DNA of 64,000 bases from Croceibacterium xixiisoli (GCF_009827305.1 NZ_WTYJ01000004.1:268745-332744); one strand, 5' to 3'. Counted from the first letter of the stretch, positions 44,863 through 55,001 are shown. The notes: a model not told the origin generated them from the sequence alone. Numbers and translations are program-made.

Positions 44863-46007
44863 TTTACGGCTCCTGCACGGTAGTAATTGTGGGCAACAAA
44901 GGGCATCGGCGCGACGCGCGCGGCAAGGCGGCGTCCGCGGACTTCAATCGATAGTTCGGTGCCGTTGGCGGCATGCGCGGCATCGACATAGGCCATGGCG
45001 ATGGGGTGGCCGCAGGTCGGGGCAAATCCGCCCGAGGTCAGCACGCCCACTTCGACATCGCCGGCGAATACAAGGGCGCCTTCGCGAGCGGGCAGTCGCC
45101 CGTCGAGAGCAAGGCCGACCCGCTTGGTCGGGGGACCATCGGTCAGCAGGGCGATGATCCGGTCCGCCCCGGGGAAGCCGCCCGCTTCGCGGCGGCGCTT
45201 CGACAGGGCGAAGGTCAGATCGGCCGAAACCGGATCGGTTGTCGGGTTCAGGTCATGCCCATAGAGCGGCAGGCCAGCCTCCAGCCGTAGGGAATCCCGC
45301 GCCCCCAGGCCGATCGGCTTGACACGTTCATCGGCGAGCAGCGCATCGGCGAATTCGGCGACGATGGCTGCGGGCAGGGAGATTTCGAAGCCGTCTTCGC
45401 CGGTATAGCCCGAACGGCCCAGCGCGATGGTCGCGCCATTCCAGGTCCGGCTGGTCTGCTGCATGAAGCTGACTTCGGTGGCGATGCCGGGGAAGATCAC
45501 GTCCAGTACCGCGGCCGCTTCCGGACCCTGCAGCGCCAGCAGCGCCTGTTCGGTCAGATAAGTGAAGGAAATCCCTTCGGGCAGACGGGCGCGGATGTGG
45601 GCGATGTCATCATGCTTGGTCGCGCCATTGACCACCATGTAGAAGGATTCTTCCGAACCTTCGGGGGTGGCAATATTGGTGACCATCAGATCGTCCAGGA
45701 TGCCGCCTTCGTCCGCCAGCAGCAGCGAATAACGGATGCGGCCGGGCTTCAACGCGGCGATATCGGCCGGCAGCAGGCTTTCCAGTGCGGCGGCGGTGCC
45801 GGGGCCGGACAGCAGCAGCTGGCCCATGTGGCTGACGTCGAACAGGCCGGCATGCTGGCGTGTCCATTCGTGTTCGGCCACGATCCCTTCGTACTGGATC
45901 GGCATGGAATAGCCGGCGAAGGGGACCATGCGGCCACCTTGGGCACGATGCCATGCATCAAGCGGCAGAGGGCGTGCGTCTTCTACATTGATTTCGGAAC
46001 CGCTCAT
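44859..46007 (-). CDS. gcvT: Glycine cleavage system T protein (aminomethyltransferase)
   Basis: A 382-residue tetrahydrofolate-dependent enzyme that releases ammonia and forms methylene-THF. Conserved parts include [37 protein letters not shown] and [19 protein letters not shown] 46007 is chosen because GGGAGG lies six bases upstream on the minus strand; an upstream in-frame start would overlap the leader. It is the first gene of gcvT-H-PA-PB and sits about 54 bases after a tandem glycine riboswitch. Confidence 0.95.
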   Translation of the reverse strand: MSGSEINVEDARPLPLDAWHRAQGGRMVPFAGYSMPIQYEGIVAEHEWTRQHAGLFDVSHMGQLLLSGPGTAAALESLLPADIAALKPGRIRYSLLLADEGGILDDLMVTNIATPEGSEESFYMVVNGATKHDDIAHIRARLPEGISFTYLTEQALLALQGPEAAAVLDVIFPGIATEVSFMQQTSRTWNGATIALGRSGYTGEDGFEISLPAAIVAEFADALLADERVKPIGLGARDSLRLEAGLPLYGHDLNPTTDPVSADLTFALSKRRREAGGFPGADRIIALLTDGPPTKRVGLALDGRLPAREGALVFAGDVEVGVLTSGGFAPTCGHPIAMAYVDAAHAANGTELSIEVRGRRLAARVAPMPFVAHNYYRAGAVK

Positions 46008-46060
46008 CCGGTGCCTCCCGACATGCAATGGCGATGCCCGCTGCGGACATCTTCACCATC

Positions 46061-46260
46061 GCCCCCTCTGTCGGGTAACCTGAGAGTTTGGCAGGGGACC
46101 GAAATCCCGAGCTTACACCTTGGGTGGGGAAGCCCGAAGGCCGCCCGCTTTCCAGAGTGCCGTAACCGTATCGCGGTCCTTTTGCCTGAGAGATTCCGGG
46201 GCGGTTGCTCCTTCGGCGCCACATGCCCGGCAGGACATGTGAGCTCTCCCACGATACGCC
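46061..46260 (-). promoter_or_regulatory. Tandem glycine riboswitch
   Basis: On the minus strand the leader shows the glycine aptamer consensus twice. Aptamer 1 (about 46258-46167) has GTGGGAGAG, CGCCGAAGGAGCAA and ATCTCTCAGGCAAAAGGACC, closed by CGTATCG/CGATACG. Aptamer 2 (about 46160-46061) has CTCTGGAAAG and AAACTCTCAGG, and ends in GACAGAGGGGG. It lies directly before gcvT and should raise gcv expression when glycine is abundant. Confidence 0.9.
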
Positions 46261-46289
46261 CAGGAAGCGAACTCCCCGGTAGCAGGCTG

Positions 46290-46318
46290 ATCATCCAGAA
46301 TTCCCGCGTGAAGGTCAA
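46290..46318 (-). promoter_or_regulatory. Probable promoter of the gcv operon
   Basis: On the minus strand TTGACC (46318-46313) and GATGAT (46295-46290) are separated by 17 bases. They lie about 30 bases upstream of the first riboswitch aptamer, which fits a leader RNA starting near 46283. The stretch 46320-46524 beyond it shows no gene. Confidence 0.6.
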
Positions 46319-46524
46319 GGATGGTGTTGGGATATCGCCAACAACTTTCCGGAATCGTGTCATGATGCAGGCCCCAACGAGCCATGTTTTGATGGATTCT
46401 GCAGCGAAAGCTCATTTTCAAGCTGTTGGATGATTGTCGTGGGCCATGGTATGCGGCGTGTCTGCTCTGGCCTATCGAGAGAAATCGCCGACTCATTTGC
46501 CGGCGTGCTGATGGTGGGCCACCT

Positions 46525-46582
46525 GGAAAAAAGGGCGCCCGGGCAGCAGAGCGAGGAAGCCTCGATCGACTGACCCGGGCGC
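46525..46582 (-). terminator. Rho-independent terminator of the metalloprotease gene
   Basis: GCGCCCGGG (46535-46543) pairs with CCCGGGCGC (46574-46582), with an inner GAGG/CCTC helix. A minus-strand T6 tract follows (plus-strand AAAAAA at 46527-46532). It lies about 190 bases after the protease stop; 46583-46767 shows no gene. Confidence 0.75.
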
Positions 46583-46767
46583 AAGTTGCCCAACACGGTG
46601 TTTGCTATGGCAGGATGAGATGTCATCCGGCGCCTGTTTCTCTTCGCTCGGCAGCGTCTGCCGGGGTGCCCCCTCCAATCGACGTTTCGCGGTCAGCATA
46701 GGAGAGGATGCTGCGGGTATCGTCGATGGAGGGGGCGGGGGGCACGTGGGCGGTCCTGTCCGGCGGC

Positions 46768-49260
46768 CTATTCGTCGAACCAGCCGGTGGACTCGCCGAA
46801 CCAACCAGTGGAACCGCCAATCGGCATGCCGGGCGGGATTTCAGGGGCTGCCTGACGCTGACCAAGCAGGGCGGACAGGCGTGCATCATCCTTCAGCAGG
46901 CCGGACATATAGCGGGCCCATTCGCCATCTTCACCGCGTCCGCTGGCGGCAAGCCTGGTGCCGATGGTACCAAGCCGGTCAGCCAGGATGGCGGCAACGG
47001 CGGGCGATGTTGTCGGATCGCGCTGGGTTTCGGCTATGGTCAGCAGCGCCCGATAGGCAATACGGCGACCAACCGCGTCGCTGCGGGCGGAAATGACGTC
47101 GCGATCGATTGCGTCGACCAGTTCGGCCACACCCGGCATGCTGGTATCGCGACGGTTCTGTTCATGGACGCGCGTCAGGCGCGACGGAGCCAGCAGGCTG
47201 TCGAGCGTGATCTGGGCCGCGACATCGGCGGCCACCAGCGGATCGAATGCGGCCGCGCCAGCATTGGCGAAGACTTCATTGTTGAACTGGATATCATTGG
47301 TGCGCGGGATCGGGACCGACAGTTTTGGTACCAGCGCGTCGGGCACGGTCAGCTTGCTGCTGGCAAGCGTGCCGATCAGCGCAGCAATGGCTGCCCGCTG
47401 CTGGGCGGCGGGAAAGGGCTTGGGGTCGGGGTGGTTGTCTCCGCGAACCGCATATTCATAATCAAGCCCGCCGATCAGCTTGCCGGCAGCATCGACATCA
47501 TAACGATGCAGCAGCCAAACCGGCACGAACTTGCGCCGCAGATGCGCCAGCGGTTCGCCCGGCAGCAGCGTTTTGTCGCCGAAATTCGCCAGGGCGACAT
47601 CGCGCACGGCCATCATATGCGCCAGTGCCGCAACCGGTTCGGGCCCATCATCCCACATGCTGGCGATCGGGCTGGGCAAATCGGGCGAACGGCCGTCGAT
47701 ATCGGTGACGAATTTGACGCCCGCTGCAGCGATGGCCAGCGCCTTCTGCGCGGCGTGGGCTTCGGCATCCACGCCCGGAGGCGGCGCGCCATAGAGCCAA
47801 TCGACCGAGAAATCGTCCCACACGCCGCCGCCCTGGGCATAGGCATCGGACAGATCGATCTGGCCATTGGTCAGCTTGATGCGCGGCGGTGGGTAATCCA
47901 TCACGCTGGTGCGATCTTGCGTGCTGCCGGCAAAATTGTGCATGAAGCCCAGCGCATGGCCCACTTCATGCGCGCCCAGCTGGCGAATGCGGTCCAGCGC
48001 GGCGCGGACCGGATCATTGCCGCTGCCGCTGCCGTTTTCGGCGGTGCCGACCAATCCTTCGAAAATGGCGATATCCTGCCGAACCCGCAGCGCGCCCAGC
48101 ACCACATTGCCACGGATGATTTCACCCGTGCGCGGATCGATGATGCCGCCACCGTAAGACCAGCCGCGCGTCAGGCGGTTGGTCCAGTGGACCATGTTGT
48201 AACGGATATCCATCGGGTCCGCCCCTTCGGGCAGGATTTCCGTGCGGAAGGCATCGATATAGCCGGCCCGATCAAAGGACTGTTTCCAGTAATCGACCCC
48301 TTCGCGCAGCGCGCTGCGCACCGGTTCCGGTGCGGCGGGATCGATGTAGAAGACGATCGGCTTCTTGACCGGCGATCGCGCTGCGGCCGGATCGGTTTTT
48401 TCCAGGCGGAAGCGAGCGGCCAATTGCACCGCCACGGGCTGACCGAGCGGCGAACCATAGTCATAGACAATCGGTCCGAAGGCCGGCGCGCGGGGATCGG
48501 CCAAGCGCGGCTGATAACCATCGTCGGGCAATCGAATGAAGCTGTGATGGACGATGAAGCTGGGGCGATTGGCATCGGGCCCAACGGCAGAGGCTTGCCG
48601 GCCCGGCGTGTCCGACGTGAAAGTCTGGACGGTGTCGATTTCGACATTGTCGGGGAAGGCACGCAGTGACGCGGTATCGATCGCGCTGTGCTGCGGAGCG
48701 GGGCGAAAGCCCTTGCCATCGCGATTCAGCGCATCAGCGATCTTGATCACATCGCTGGAAAGCAGCGGCGCCATGTCCACCACCAGATCGCCGGAAGATG
48801 TTTCCGATGCGATATCGAGCATGGCGGCAACGGAATGGGTGAAGCTTTCGCGTGCGCCGCGCGTGGTCATCGCATCGCCGGTGGCACGGAATGTGGCGTT
48901 TTCGAAAGTGGCGGCAACTTTGTTGCCCATGCGGCGGAAGCACAGCAGCTGCGTATCGCCGAGCATGCCGCGATCGAGGCGAACTTCGGAGGAACCAAGA
49001 CCCGATCGCAGAGCAGACGAATAGATGTAGCAGCCGGACATGCCGTCAGCAGCGGCGCGGGGCAGGGTGAAGTGGACCGTTCCCTTGTCGGCCACGGCGC
49101 GGGTGGGAAACAGTGGTGCTTCCTGGGCGGAGGCAGGGCCGGCTTGTGCCAGCACATAAATCGGCAAGGCGACGGCAAGACTGCGCAGGAAGCGCGTGCG
49201 TCCGGCCTGCCGGGCGCGTGATGTCGCGCTGTGTGGCGTGGTTTTGTGACGATGTTGCAT
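46768..49260 (-). CDS. Zinc-dependent metalloprotease (DUF5117/DUF4953 type)
   Basis: An 830-residue exported protease. An Arg-rich N-terminus and hydrophobic core (SLAVALPIYVLAQAGPASAQ) form the signal peptide. The metzincin-like zinc motif HEVGHALGFMH gives His431, Glu432, His435 and His441. Upstream is the DUF5117-like region (SFIRLPDDGYQPRLADPRAPAFG), and downstream the DUF4953-like part with SMWDDGPEPVAALAHMMAVRD. It is larger than classical metzincins, as is usual for this bacterial group. It is divergent from the Lrp/AsnC gene; together with the receptor and M20 hydrolases downstream it suggests extracellular peptide breakdown. The substrate is unproven. Confidence 0.9.
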   Translation of the reverse strand: MQHRHKTTPHSATSRARQAGRTRFLRSLAVALPIYVLAQAGPASAQEAPLFPTRAVADKGTVHFTLPRAAADGMSGCYIYSSALRSGLGSSEVRLDRGMLGDTQLLCFRRMGNKVAATFENATFRATGDAMTTRGARESFTHSVAAMLDIASETSSGDLVVDMAPLLSSDVIKIADALNRDGKGFRPAPQHSAIDTASLRAFPDNVEIDTVQTFTSDTPGRQASAVGPDANRPSFIVHHSFIRLPDDGYQPRLADPRAPAFGPIVYDYGSPLGQPVAVQLAARFRLEKTDPAAARSPVKKPIVFYIDPAAPEPVRSALREGVDYWKQSFDRAGYIDAFRTEILPEGADPMDIRYNMVHWTNRLTRGWSYGGGIIDPRTGEIIRGNVVLGALRVRQDIAIFEGLVGTAENGSGSGNDPVRAALDRIRQLGAHEVGHALGFMHNFAGSTQDRTSVMDYPPPRIKLTNGQIDLSDAYAQGGGVWDDFSVDWLYGAPPPGVDAEAHAAQKALAIAAAGVKFVTDIDGRSPDLPSPIASMWDDGPEPVAALAHMMAVRDVALANFGDKTLLPGEPLAHLRRKFVPVWLLHRYDVDAAGKLIGGLDYEYAVRGDNHPDPKPFPAAQQRAAIAALIGTLASSKLTVPDALVPKLSVPIPRTNDIQFNNEVFANAGAAAFDPLVAADVAAQITLDSLLAPSRLTRVHEQNRRDTSMPGVAELVDAIDRDVISARSDAVGRRIAYRALLTIAETQRDPTTSPAVAAILADRLGTIGTRLAASGRGEDGEWARYMSGLLKDDARLSALLGQRQAAPEIPPGMPIGGSTGWFGESTGWFDE

Positions 49261-49401
49261 GCTTCCCCTGCAAGGCCTGTGTGATCGGAAACCCTCCAGT
49301 CTCCGGATAGTCAGAGGATTATCACGCGCTCTCTTGCAAGTCTCACCAAATGCAGGTTAGTTTCGCAGAGAAATTGACGGAAACCATCAAAAGGTATCGA
49401 T

Positions 49402-49899
49402 ATGTCTTCAGAAAACATCTTGAACGATCTGGACCGAACAGATTTCCGAGTCCTTCGTTCGCTAGTGGTCGACGGGCGAGCGGCTGACGTGGCCCTGGGC
49501 GATCAGGTCAATCTTTCCAGCACTGCGGCTGCTAGGCGTCGTAAGATACTGGAAGATAAAGGGGTTATCTCGGGATATTCTGCAGTCATCGATCAGAAGA
49601 TGCTGGGTTATTCCATCACGGTGCTGGTGCTGATCGAACTTAGTTCTCAGGCAGAGAGCAAGCTGATGGAATTTGAGCGCGCCGTAATCGAATGCCCATC
49701 AATGTCTTTCTGCAGCTTTATATCGGGCGAAAACGATTTCATGATGCTGATCAACGTCCGGTCCTTCGACGATTACGACCGCGTCTATCGCAAAGAATTG
49801 TCGAACCTGCCCTACGTCGCGAAAATCCGTTCCAGCTTTCTTTTGCGGGAAGTGGCGCGCCGGCGAGTCGCCCCGGTGGTGATCGAAGATCGGCTGTGA
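49402..49899 (+). CDS. Lrp/AsnC-family transcriptional regulator
   Basis: A 165-residue regulator. The N-terminal winged helix (about residues 8-65) contains LDRTDFRVLRSLVVDGR and VNLSSTAAARRRKILEDKGVI; the C-terminal RAM ligand domain follows (VLVLIELSSQAESKLMEFERAV). Members sense amino acids or small amides. It is divergent from the metalloprotease and 251 bases upstream of the receptor and M20 genes, and so may control both sides. That link is positional. Confidence 0.9.
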   Translation: MSSENILNDLDRTDFRVLRSLVVDGRAADVALGDQVNLSSTAAARRRKILEDKGVISGYSAVIDQKMLGYSITVLVLIELSSQAESKLMEFERAVIECPSMSFCSFISGENDFMMLINVRSFDDYDRVYRKELSNLPYVAKIRSSFLLREVARRRVAPVVIEDRL

Positions 49900-49985
49900 C
49901 GCGCAGTGAATCGGAAATCACCTGCCGTATCGATGAAGGTTTACGGCATTGTATGGCAATTTGATGACGGAATGCGGTGACATTA

Positions 49986-50018
49986 GGGATATGTCGATCC
50001 AACTTAGCCGCATATCCC
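49986..50018. promoter_or_regulatory. Inverted repeat upstream of the TonB receptor
   Basis: GGGATATG (49986-49993) and CATATCCC (50011-50018) form an 8-bp inverted repeat with 17 bases between the arms, 133 bases before the receptor start. It could be an operator for the neighbouring Lrp/AsnC regulator. The stretch 49900-50150 holds no gene. Confidence 0.4.
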
Positions 50019-50150
50019 CTCGCGGTTTGGATTATAGTCAGGGCACACCGGGAGCCACGATCGCAAAACGATAAATGAGGGCTGGCTGACCAGGACATAA
50101 GAGGATCAAGGGGGAGGATCGACTATCACCTGATAACAGGGAGTTGATCC

Positions 50151-53075
50151 ATGCGGATTTCTTTCGTTTCCAAGTCTTTTGCTTCAGAATCCGGCGCCAT
50201 CCGGAAAGGTCGTCTTCTCACTGGCGTTGCCGGTGTTGCTGGTCTGCTTGGTCTCTTCCCTGGTGCCGTTTCGGCTCAGGATGCTGCTGCTCCCGCCGAG
50301 GCAGAAGAGGCAGCCCCCATCGTGGTTACCGGTTCGCGCATCGTACGCGACGGCAATGATGCACCGACTCCGGTCAGCGTGATCAGCGCCCAGGAAATCG
50401 CCAATGAAGCACCGGCCAACATCGCCGATTTCGTCAACACCCTTCCTTCGGTCAGCGGCAGTCAGACGGCCGTTTCCAACTCCGGCAGCCTTTCCAACGG
50501 CGCATCTGGTGTCAGCGCCCTGAACCTGCGTTCGCTCGGCCAGAACCGCACGCTGATCCTGATCGACGGCAAGCGCTCTGTTTCTTCCACCTCGACTGGA
50601 CTCGTCGACGTCAACACCATCCCGCAGGCATTGATCGAGCGTGTTGAAGTCGTGACCGGCGGCGCGTCCTCCGCCTATGGTTCGGACGCTGTCGCCGGCG
50701 TGGTGAACTTTGTCCTCGACAAGGATTTCACCGGCATCAAGGCCGATTACGAATACGGTATCACCACCTACGGTGACATTCCCAACCACAAGATGTCGCT
50801 GACTGCCGGCACCAGCTTTGCGGGCGGGCGTGGCCATGTGATCCTCAGCGGTGAATATTTCACCCAGGAAGGCGTCCACTCGATCGATCGCGCCTGGAAC
50901 AACAACGGCGTGTTCCAGATCAACAACCCGAACTACACCGCCACGAATGGCCAGCCCGAACGACTGATCTTGTCTGGCGTCGGTTCGTCCAACTTCACCC
51001 CGGGTGGTCTGATTACCGGTTGCCGCAACGCGGCCGGCGCAGTGTCGGGATGCTCGTTGACCAACACCTATTTCGGCAATATCGGCGCCAATGGTCAGGC
51101 CAGTGTCAACCAGCTGGCTCGCGGTCTGGTCAGCGGCCAGTGGATGGTCGGCGGCGACTATCAGGTCACCAGCGCCAATCACGCTGGTTCCAACTCGCTC
51201 GCCAACGATGAAGACCGTATCTCGGTATTCGGGCGGGCCAGCTTTGAAGTGGCGGATTGGCTGACGGTGTTCGGTCAGGCCAGCTACAACAAGTTCAAGG
51301 GTTATTCGATCTATCAGCAGACGCCGAGCGTGGGTGTATCCATCGCGGTCGACAATGCTTTCCTGCCTACACAGGTTCGCGATCAGATGATCGCACAAGG
51401 CCTGACCAGCATCACCATGGGGACGTCCAACGCCGGGATCACCGGTTCGGGCGCCGACACCGGCCGTGAAGTGCAGCGTTATGTGGTTGGCGGTGAAGGT
51501 CGCTTCTCCCTGTTCGGAAGGGATATCGACTGGGATGTCTATTATCAGCACGGCAAGACCAAGACCCGTGAAACGCTTACCGACACCTGGTTTAATCCAC
51601 GTATGGCAGCCATGCAGGATGCGGTGTTCGACGGCGAAGGCAACATAGTCTGCCGGGTGAACATCGATGCCAATCTGACCAATGATCTGCCCGGCTGTGT
51701 CCCGATCAATCGTATCGGCGTTGGTGGCGTTACTCAGGAAGCCAAGGACTTCCTCTTCGCCATCTATCCGGAACGCGAACAGTACATCGGCCAGGACGTG
51801 GCAGGCTTCAACTTCTCGACCCCGCGCCTGTTCGAAGGCTGGGCTGGTCCGATCGCTCTGGCATTCGGCGCCGAGTATCGGGAAGAATCTGTCGATGGCT
51901 ACACTGACGAGAACCAGTACAGCACTACTGCGACTTGGCTTTATGGTAACTTCCGCGTCACCAAGGGCTCCTACAATGTGAAGGAAGCTTATGCCGAAAC
52001 CATCGTGCCGCTGTATGATGGGGTCGAATTCAACGGCGCGTTCCGCGTAACGGATTATTCGATTTCCGGGACGGTCTCCACCTGGAAGGCAGGTCTTACC
52101 TGGCAGCCGATCGATGACATCAGGTTCCGTGGTACGGTTTCGCGCGATATTCGCGCACCCAACCTCTCGGAACTGTTCGATCCGGGGACGGCGCGGACCA
52201 ACTCGGTCAACGTTCCCGATGGCTCAGGCGGTCTGCGGGCAGAAGAGTTCATCCAGAACTTTACCGGCAATCTCAATCTGAAGCCTGAAGTCGCCAAGAC
52301 CTATGGTGCAGGGATCGTCTTTACCCCGACCTTCCTTGACGGTTTCGCAGCGGCGATCGACTATTTCGACATCAAGGTGACAGACTCGATTGACTCGGTT
52401 TCTTCGCAGAACACCGCCAACCTTTGTTTCGAACAGAATGTTCAGGCCTTCTGCGACAACATCATATACGCGGCAGGTTCGACCACCGACATCACCTTCA
52501 TTAATCAGACCTACATGAACTTCGCGAGCCAGCACGTGAAGGGCTACGATTTCGAAGCCAGCTATCGGATGGCTCTGGGGGCAGGGAAACTGTCGCTGCG
52601 CGGTCTGGCAACTTACTATCTCCAGAACATCACCGACACCGGTTTTGAAGCGCCCAATGACTCGGCCGGAACCCGGTCGCTTCCGAAGCTGACCTACCGT
52701 GCACAGATCGGTTATGCCTTCGACAGCGGCTTCGAACTCAACATGATCGGCCGTGGCTTCTCCGACATGGTCATCGACAATGACTTCATTGAATGCACCA
52801 CGGCTTGCCCGGCTACGGATCCGATCAACCGCACCATCAATGAAAACGACGTTAAGGGTTCGCTCTATTTCGACTTCAACGCGAACTACAGCTTCGAAGT
52901 CGGTCCGAGCAAGGCTCGCGCCTTTATCGCGATCCGCAACCTGTTCGATCGGGATCCGGTGCTGACCGGCAACGGACCAGACGGGAACAACACGCCTGCT
53001 TACCCGCAAACGGCACGCAGCCAGTTCGATACCTTTGGCCGGGTGTTCCGCCTGGGTGTCAGCCTCCAGTATTAA
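50151..53075 (+). CDS. TonB-dependent receptor
   Basis: A 974-residue outer-membrane receptor. A long signal peptide ends near AVSAQD. The TonB-box-like IVVTGSRI is followed by the plug (VVTGGASSAYGSDAVAGVVNFVLD) and a barrel with RDIRAPNLSELFDPGT; it ends in GVSLQY. ATG 50151 has GGGAG seven bases upstream. It is a paralogue of the receptor at 207. A hairpin and then three secreted M20 amidohydrolases follow, so it probably imports their substrate or product, perhaps peptides or N-acyl amino acids. That function is inferred. Confidence 0.93.
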   Translation: MRISFVSKSFASESGAIRKGRLLTGVAGVAGLLGLFPGAVSAQDAAAPAEAEEAAPIVVTGSRIVRDGNDAPTPVSVISAQEIANEAPANIADFVNTLPSVSGSQTAVSNSGSLSNGASGVSALNLRSLGQNRTLILIDGKRSVSSTSTGLVDVNTIPQALIERVEVVTGGASSAYGSDAVAGVVNFVLDKDFTGIKADYEYGITTYGDIPNHKMSLTAGTSFAGGRGHVILSGEYFTQEGVHSIDRAWNNNGVFQINNPNYTATNGQPERLILSGVGSSNFTPGGLITGCRNAAGAVSGCSLTNTYFGNIGANGQASVNQLARGLVSGQWMVGGDYQVTSANHAGSNSLANDEDRISVFGRASFEVADWLTVFGQASYNKFKGYSIYQQTPSVGVSIAVDNAFLPTQVRDQMIAQGLTSITMGTSNAGITGSGADTGREVQRYVVGGEGRFSLFGRDIDWDVYYQHGKTKTRETLTDTWFNPRMAAMQDAVFDGEGNIVCRVNIDANLTNDLPGCVPINRIGVGGVTQEAKDFLFAIYPEREQYIGQDVAGFNFSTPRLFEGWAGPIALAFGAEYREESVDGYTDENQYSTTATWLYGNFRVTKGSYNVKEAYAETIVPLYDGVEFNGAFRVTDYSISGTVSTWKAGLTWQPIDDIRFRGTVSRDIRAPNLSELFDPGTARTNSVNVPDGSGGLRAEEFIQNFTGNLNLKPEVAKTYGAGIVFTPTFLDGFAAAIDYFDIKVTDSIDSVSSQNTANLCFEQNVQAFCDNIIYAAGSTTDITFINQTYMNFASQHVKGYDFEASYRMALGAGKLSLRGLATYYLQNITDTGFEAPNDSAGTRSLPKLTYRAQIGYAFDSGFELNMIGRGFSDMVIDNDFIECTTACPATDPINRTINENDVKGSLYFDFNANYSFEVGPSKARAFIAIRNLFDRDPVLTGNGPDGNNTPAYPQTARSQFDTFGRVFRLGVSLQY

Positions 53076-53083
53076 GCCAAATG

Positions 53084-53113
53084 AAGAGGCGGGGCCGCAA
53101 GGTCCCGCCTCTT
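53084..53113 (+). terminator. GNRA-capped hairpin between the receptor and amidohydrolase genes
   Basis: AAGAGGCGGGGCC pairs with GGTCCCGCCTCTT (13 bp, one G-U) around a GCAA tetraloop. Only ATTT follows a few bases later, so it may be a partial terminator that lowers amidohydrolase transcription relative to the receptor. Confidence 0.6.
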
Positions 53114-53157
53114 CTGATTTCGTGACCCGCTGTTTCAAAAACAAGGAAGATGATGCC

Positions 53158-54768
53158 ATGAAATCCCTGCTTCAGCGCCATTTGCTGGCAGTAACCGCTC
53201 TGACTTCGGTTGCGCTGGCCGCTCCGCTGGCCACTCCTGCTTATGCTGCGGCATCACCGGCGGTGAAGCGCGAAGTCAGCGCCGATATCGACGGCCGGGC
53301 CAAGCTGGTTCAGGAAATGGTCGATTCCATCTACTCCTTTGCCGAACCCGGCTTTCAGGAATTCAAGACCCAGGAATATATCACCACCATTCTGGAACAG
53401 CAGGGCTTCACCATTGAAAAGGGTGTGGCCGGTATTCCTTCGGCCTGGACCGCGACCTGGACGCATGGTTCGGGCGGCCCGAAGATTGCACTGGGCAGCG
53501 ATGTCGATGGCCTGCTTGGCCTGAGCCAGGTGCCGGGTTCGCCGGAACTGAAGCCGCAGGTTGAGGGCGCGCCGGGTCATGGCGAAGGGCATAACAGCGG
53601 GATGCCGCTGATCGTTGCCGCCGCATTGGCGACCAAGGATGCGATGCAGAAGCACAACATCAGCGGCACGCTGATGATCTGGCCGGGGATTGCCGAAGAA
53701 CTGCTGGCGACCAAGGCCTTCTTCGTGCGTGAAGGGCTGTTCGACGATGTCGATGCCTGCATCTTTACCCATGTCGGCAACCGGCTGGGTACAAGCTGGG
53801 GAGACAATGGCGGCAACGGCATGGTGTCGGTCGAATACACCTTCAGCGGCCAGACCTCGCACAGCGCCGGCGCCCCCTGGATGGGCCGCAGCGCGCTCGA
53901 CGCGGTGGAAATCATGAACACGGCGTGGAACTTCCGCCGCGAACATCTCTATCCCACCCAGCGTTCGCATTATGTGATCACCCAGGGCGGCGGGCAGCCG
54001 AACATCGTGCCGGACAAGGCGTCGGTCTGGTATTATTTCCGTGAACGCGAATTCCCCTCCATCCGCGCCCTCTATGAAACCGGCAACCGGATTTCGCAGG
54101 CGGCGGCCATGGCGACCGATACCACGGTGGAAAGCCGGATCCTGGGTTATGCGGCACCAAACCATGGGAACCGCCCGATGGCCGAGGCTGCGCAGCTCAA
54201 CATCCAGACCGTGGGCATGCCGACCTGGACCGAAGCCGATCAGGCCTTCGCCCGCGCCGCGCAGGTGGCCAACAATCGCCCAATCACCCCGTTGGCAACC
54301 GAAGTGGCTCCGCTGCGCGGGCCCATCGAAGGCGTCAGTCTGGGCGGCGGTTCGGACGATATCGGTGACATCATGTGGAAAGTGCCAACGATCACCATCG
54401 GTTTCCCGTCCAACATTCCCAGCATGATCGGTCACCACACGACGGCGGCAATCGCCATGGCGACCCCGATCGCGCACAAGGGCGCCGTCACCGGGGCCAA
54501 GGCCGTGGCCATGACCGTGCTCGACCTGCTGACCACACCGCAATTGCTGACCGAAGCGAAGAAGTACCAGCAGGAAGTCCAGTTCGCTTCCGCGACCTAT
54601 GATCCGGTGCTGACGCCCGAAACGCAGCCGGCCATCCATCTGAACACCGAAGTGATGGAACGGCTTCGCCCGAAGCTGGAGCCGCTGTATTACGATCCCA
54701 GCAAATATGCGTCCTACCTCGAACAGCTGGGCATTCCTTACCCGCCGGCTCCGGTCGCCGGCAATTGA
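53158..54768 (+). CDS. Secreted M20-family amidohydrolase, AbgB-like (copy 1)
   Basis: A 536-residue exported metallo-amidohydrolase; the signal peptide ends near TPAYAA. The M20 core shows SDVDGLLGLSQ, the metal motif GHGEGHN (His141, His145), the AEE pair near residue 180, FTH (His205) and SGQTSHSAGAPWMGRSA (His235) in the lid domain. It ends in SMIGHHTTAAIAMATPIAHKGA and a further helical tail. AbgB relatives cleave p-aminobenzoyl-glutamate or N-acyl amino acids. A periplasmic location is unusual for the group and fits substrate delivery by the receptor just upstream. Confidence 0.9.
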   Translation: MKSLLQRHLLAVTALTSVALAAPLATPAYAAASPAVKREVSADIDGRAKLVQEMVDSIYSFAEPGFQEFKTQEYITTILEQQGFTIEKGVAGIPSAWTATWTHGSGGPKIALGSDVDGLLGLSQVPGSPELKPQVEGAPGHGEGHNSGMPLIVAAALATKDAMQKHNISGTLMIWPGIAEELLATKAFFVREGLFDDVDACIFTHVGNRLGTSWGDNGGNGMVSVEYTFSGQTSHSAGAPWMGRSALDAVEIMNTAWNFRREHLYPTQRSHYVITQGGGQPNIVPDKASVWYYFREREFPSIRALYETGNRISQAAAMATDTTVESRILGYAAPNHGNRPMAEAAQLNIQTVGMPTWTEADQAFARAAQVANNRPITPLATEVAPLRGPIEGVSLGGGSDDIGDIMWKVPTITIGFPSNIPSMIGHHTTAAIAMATPIAHKGAVTGAKAVAMTVLDLLTTPQLLTEAKKYQQEVQFASATYDPVLTPETQPAIHLNTEVMERLRPKLEPLYYDPSKYASYLEQLGIPYPPAPVAGN

Positions 54769-55001
54769 GGGGGGAGGGCCGGCGATGATCTTGGAAATCG
54801 TCGCATGATCTGCCGGTCCTGCCTGCACACATGATCCATGGTCAAAGACATGTTCCGGTCCTGGCCGGGGCATGCCCTGCCAGCGGAAGCAGCCCTGTGG
54901 CGGGCCGCCCGCCGGCAGTATCCGGCGCGGCGTGATCGACTGCCGCCGGACAGCCCCGAACAGGGATATCGGTCGAAAATCAGACAAGGAAAATGATTTC
55001 C

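Noticed and set aside
46708..48669. A 653-codon open frame on the plus strand opposite the metalloprotease gene
   Set aside because: It is a shadow of the HEXXH protease in GC-rich DNA. Its translation is Arg/Gln/Gly-rich without any domain, while the minus strand has a full protease with signal peptide and zinc motif.
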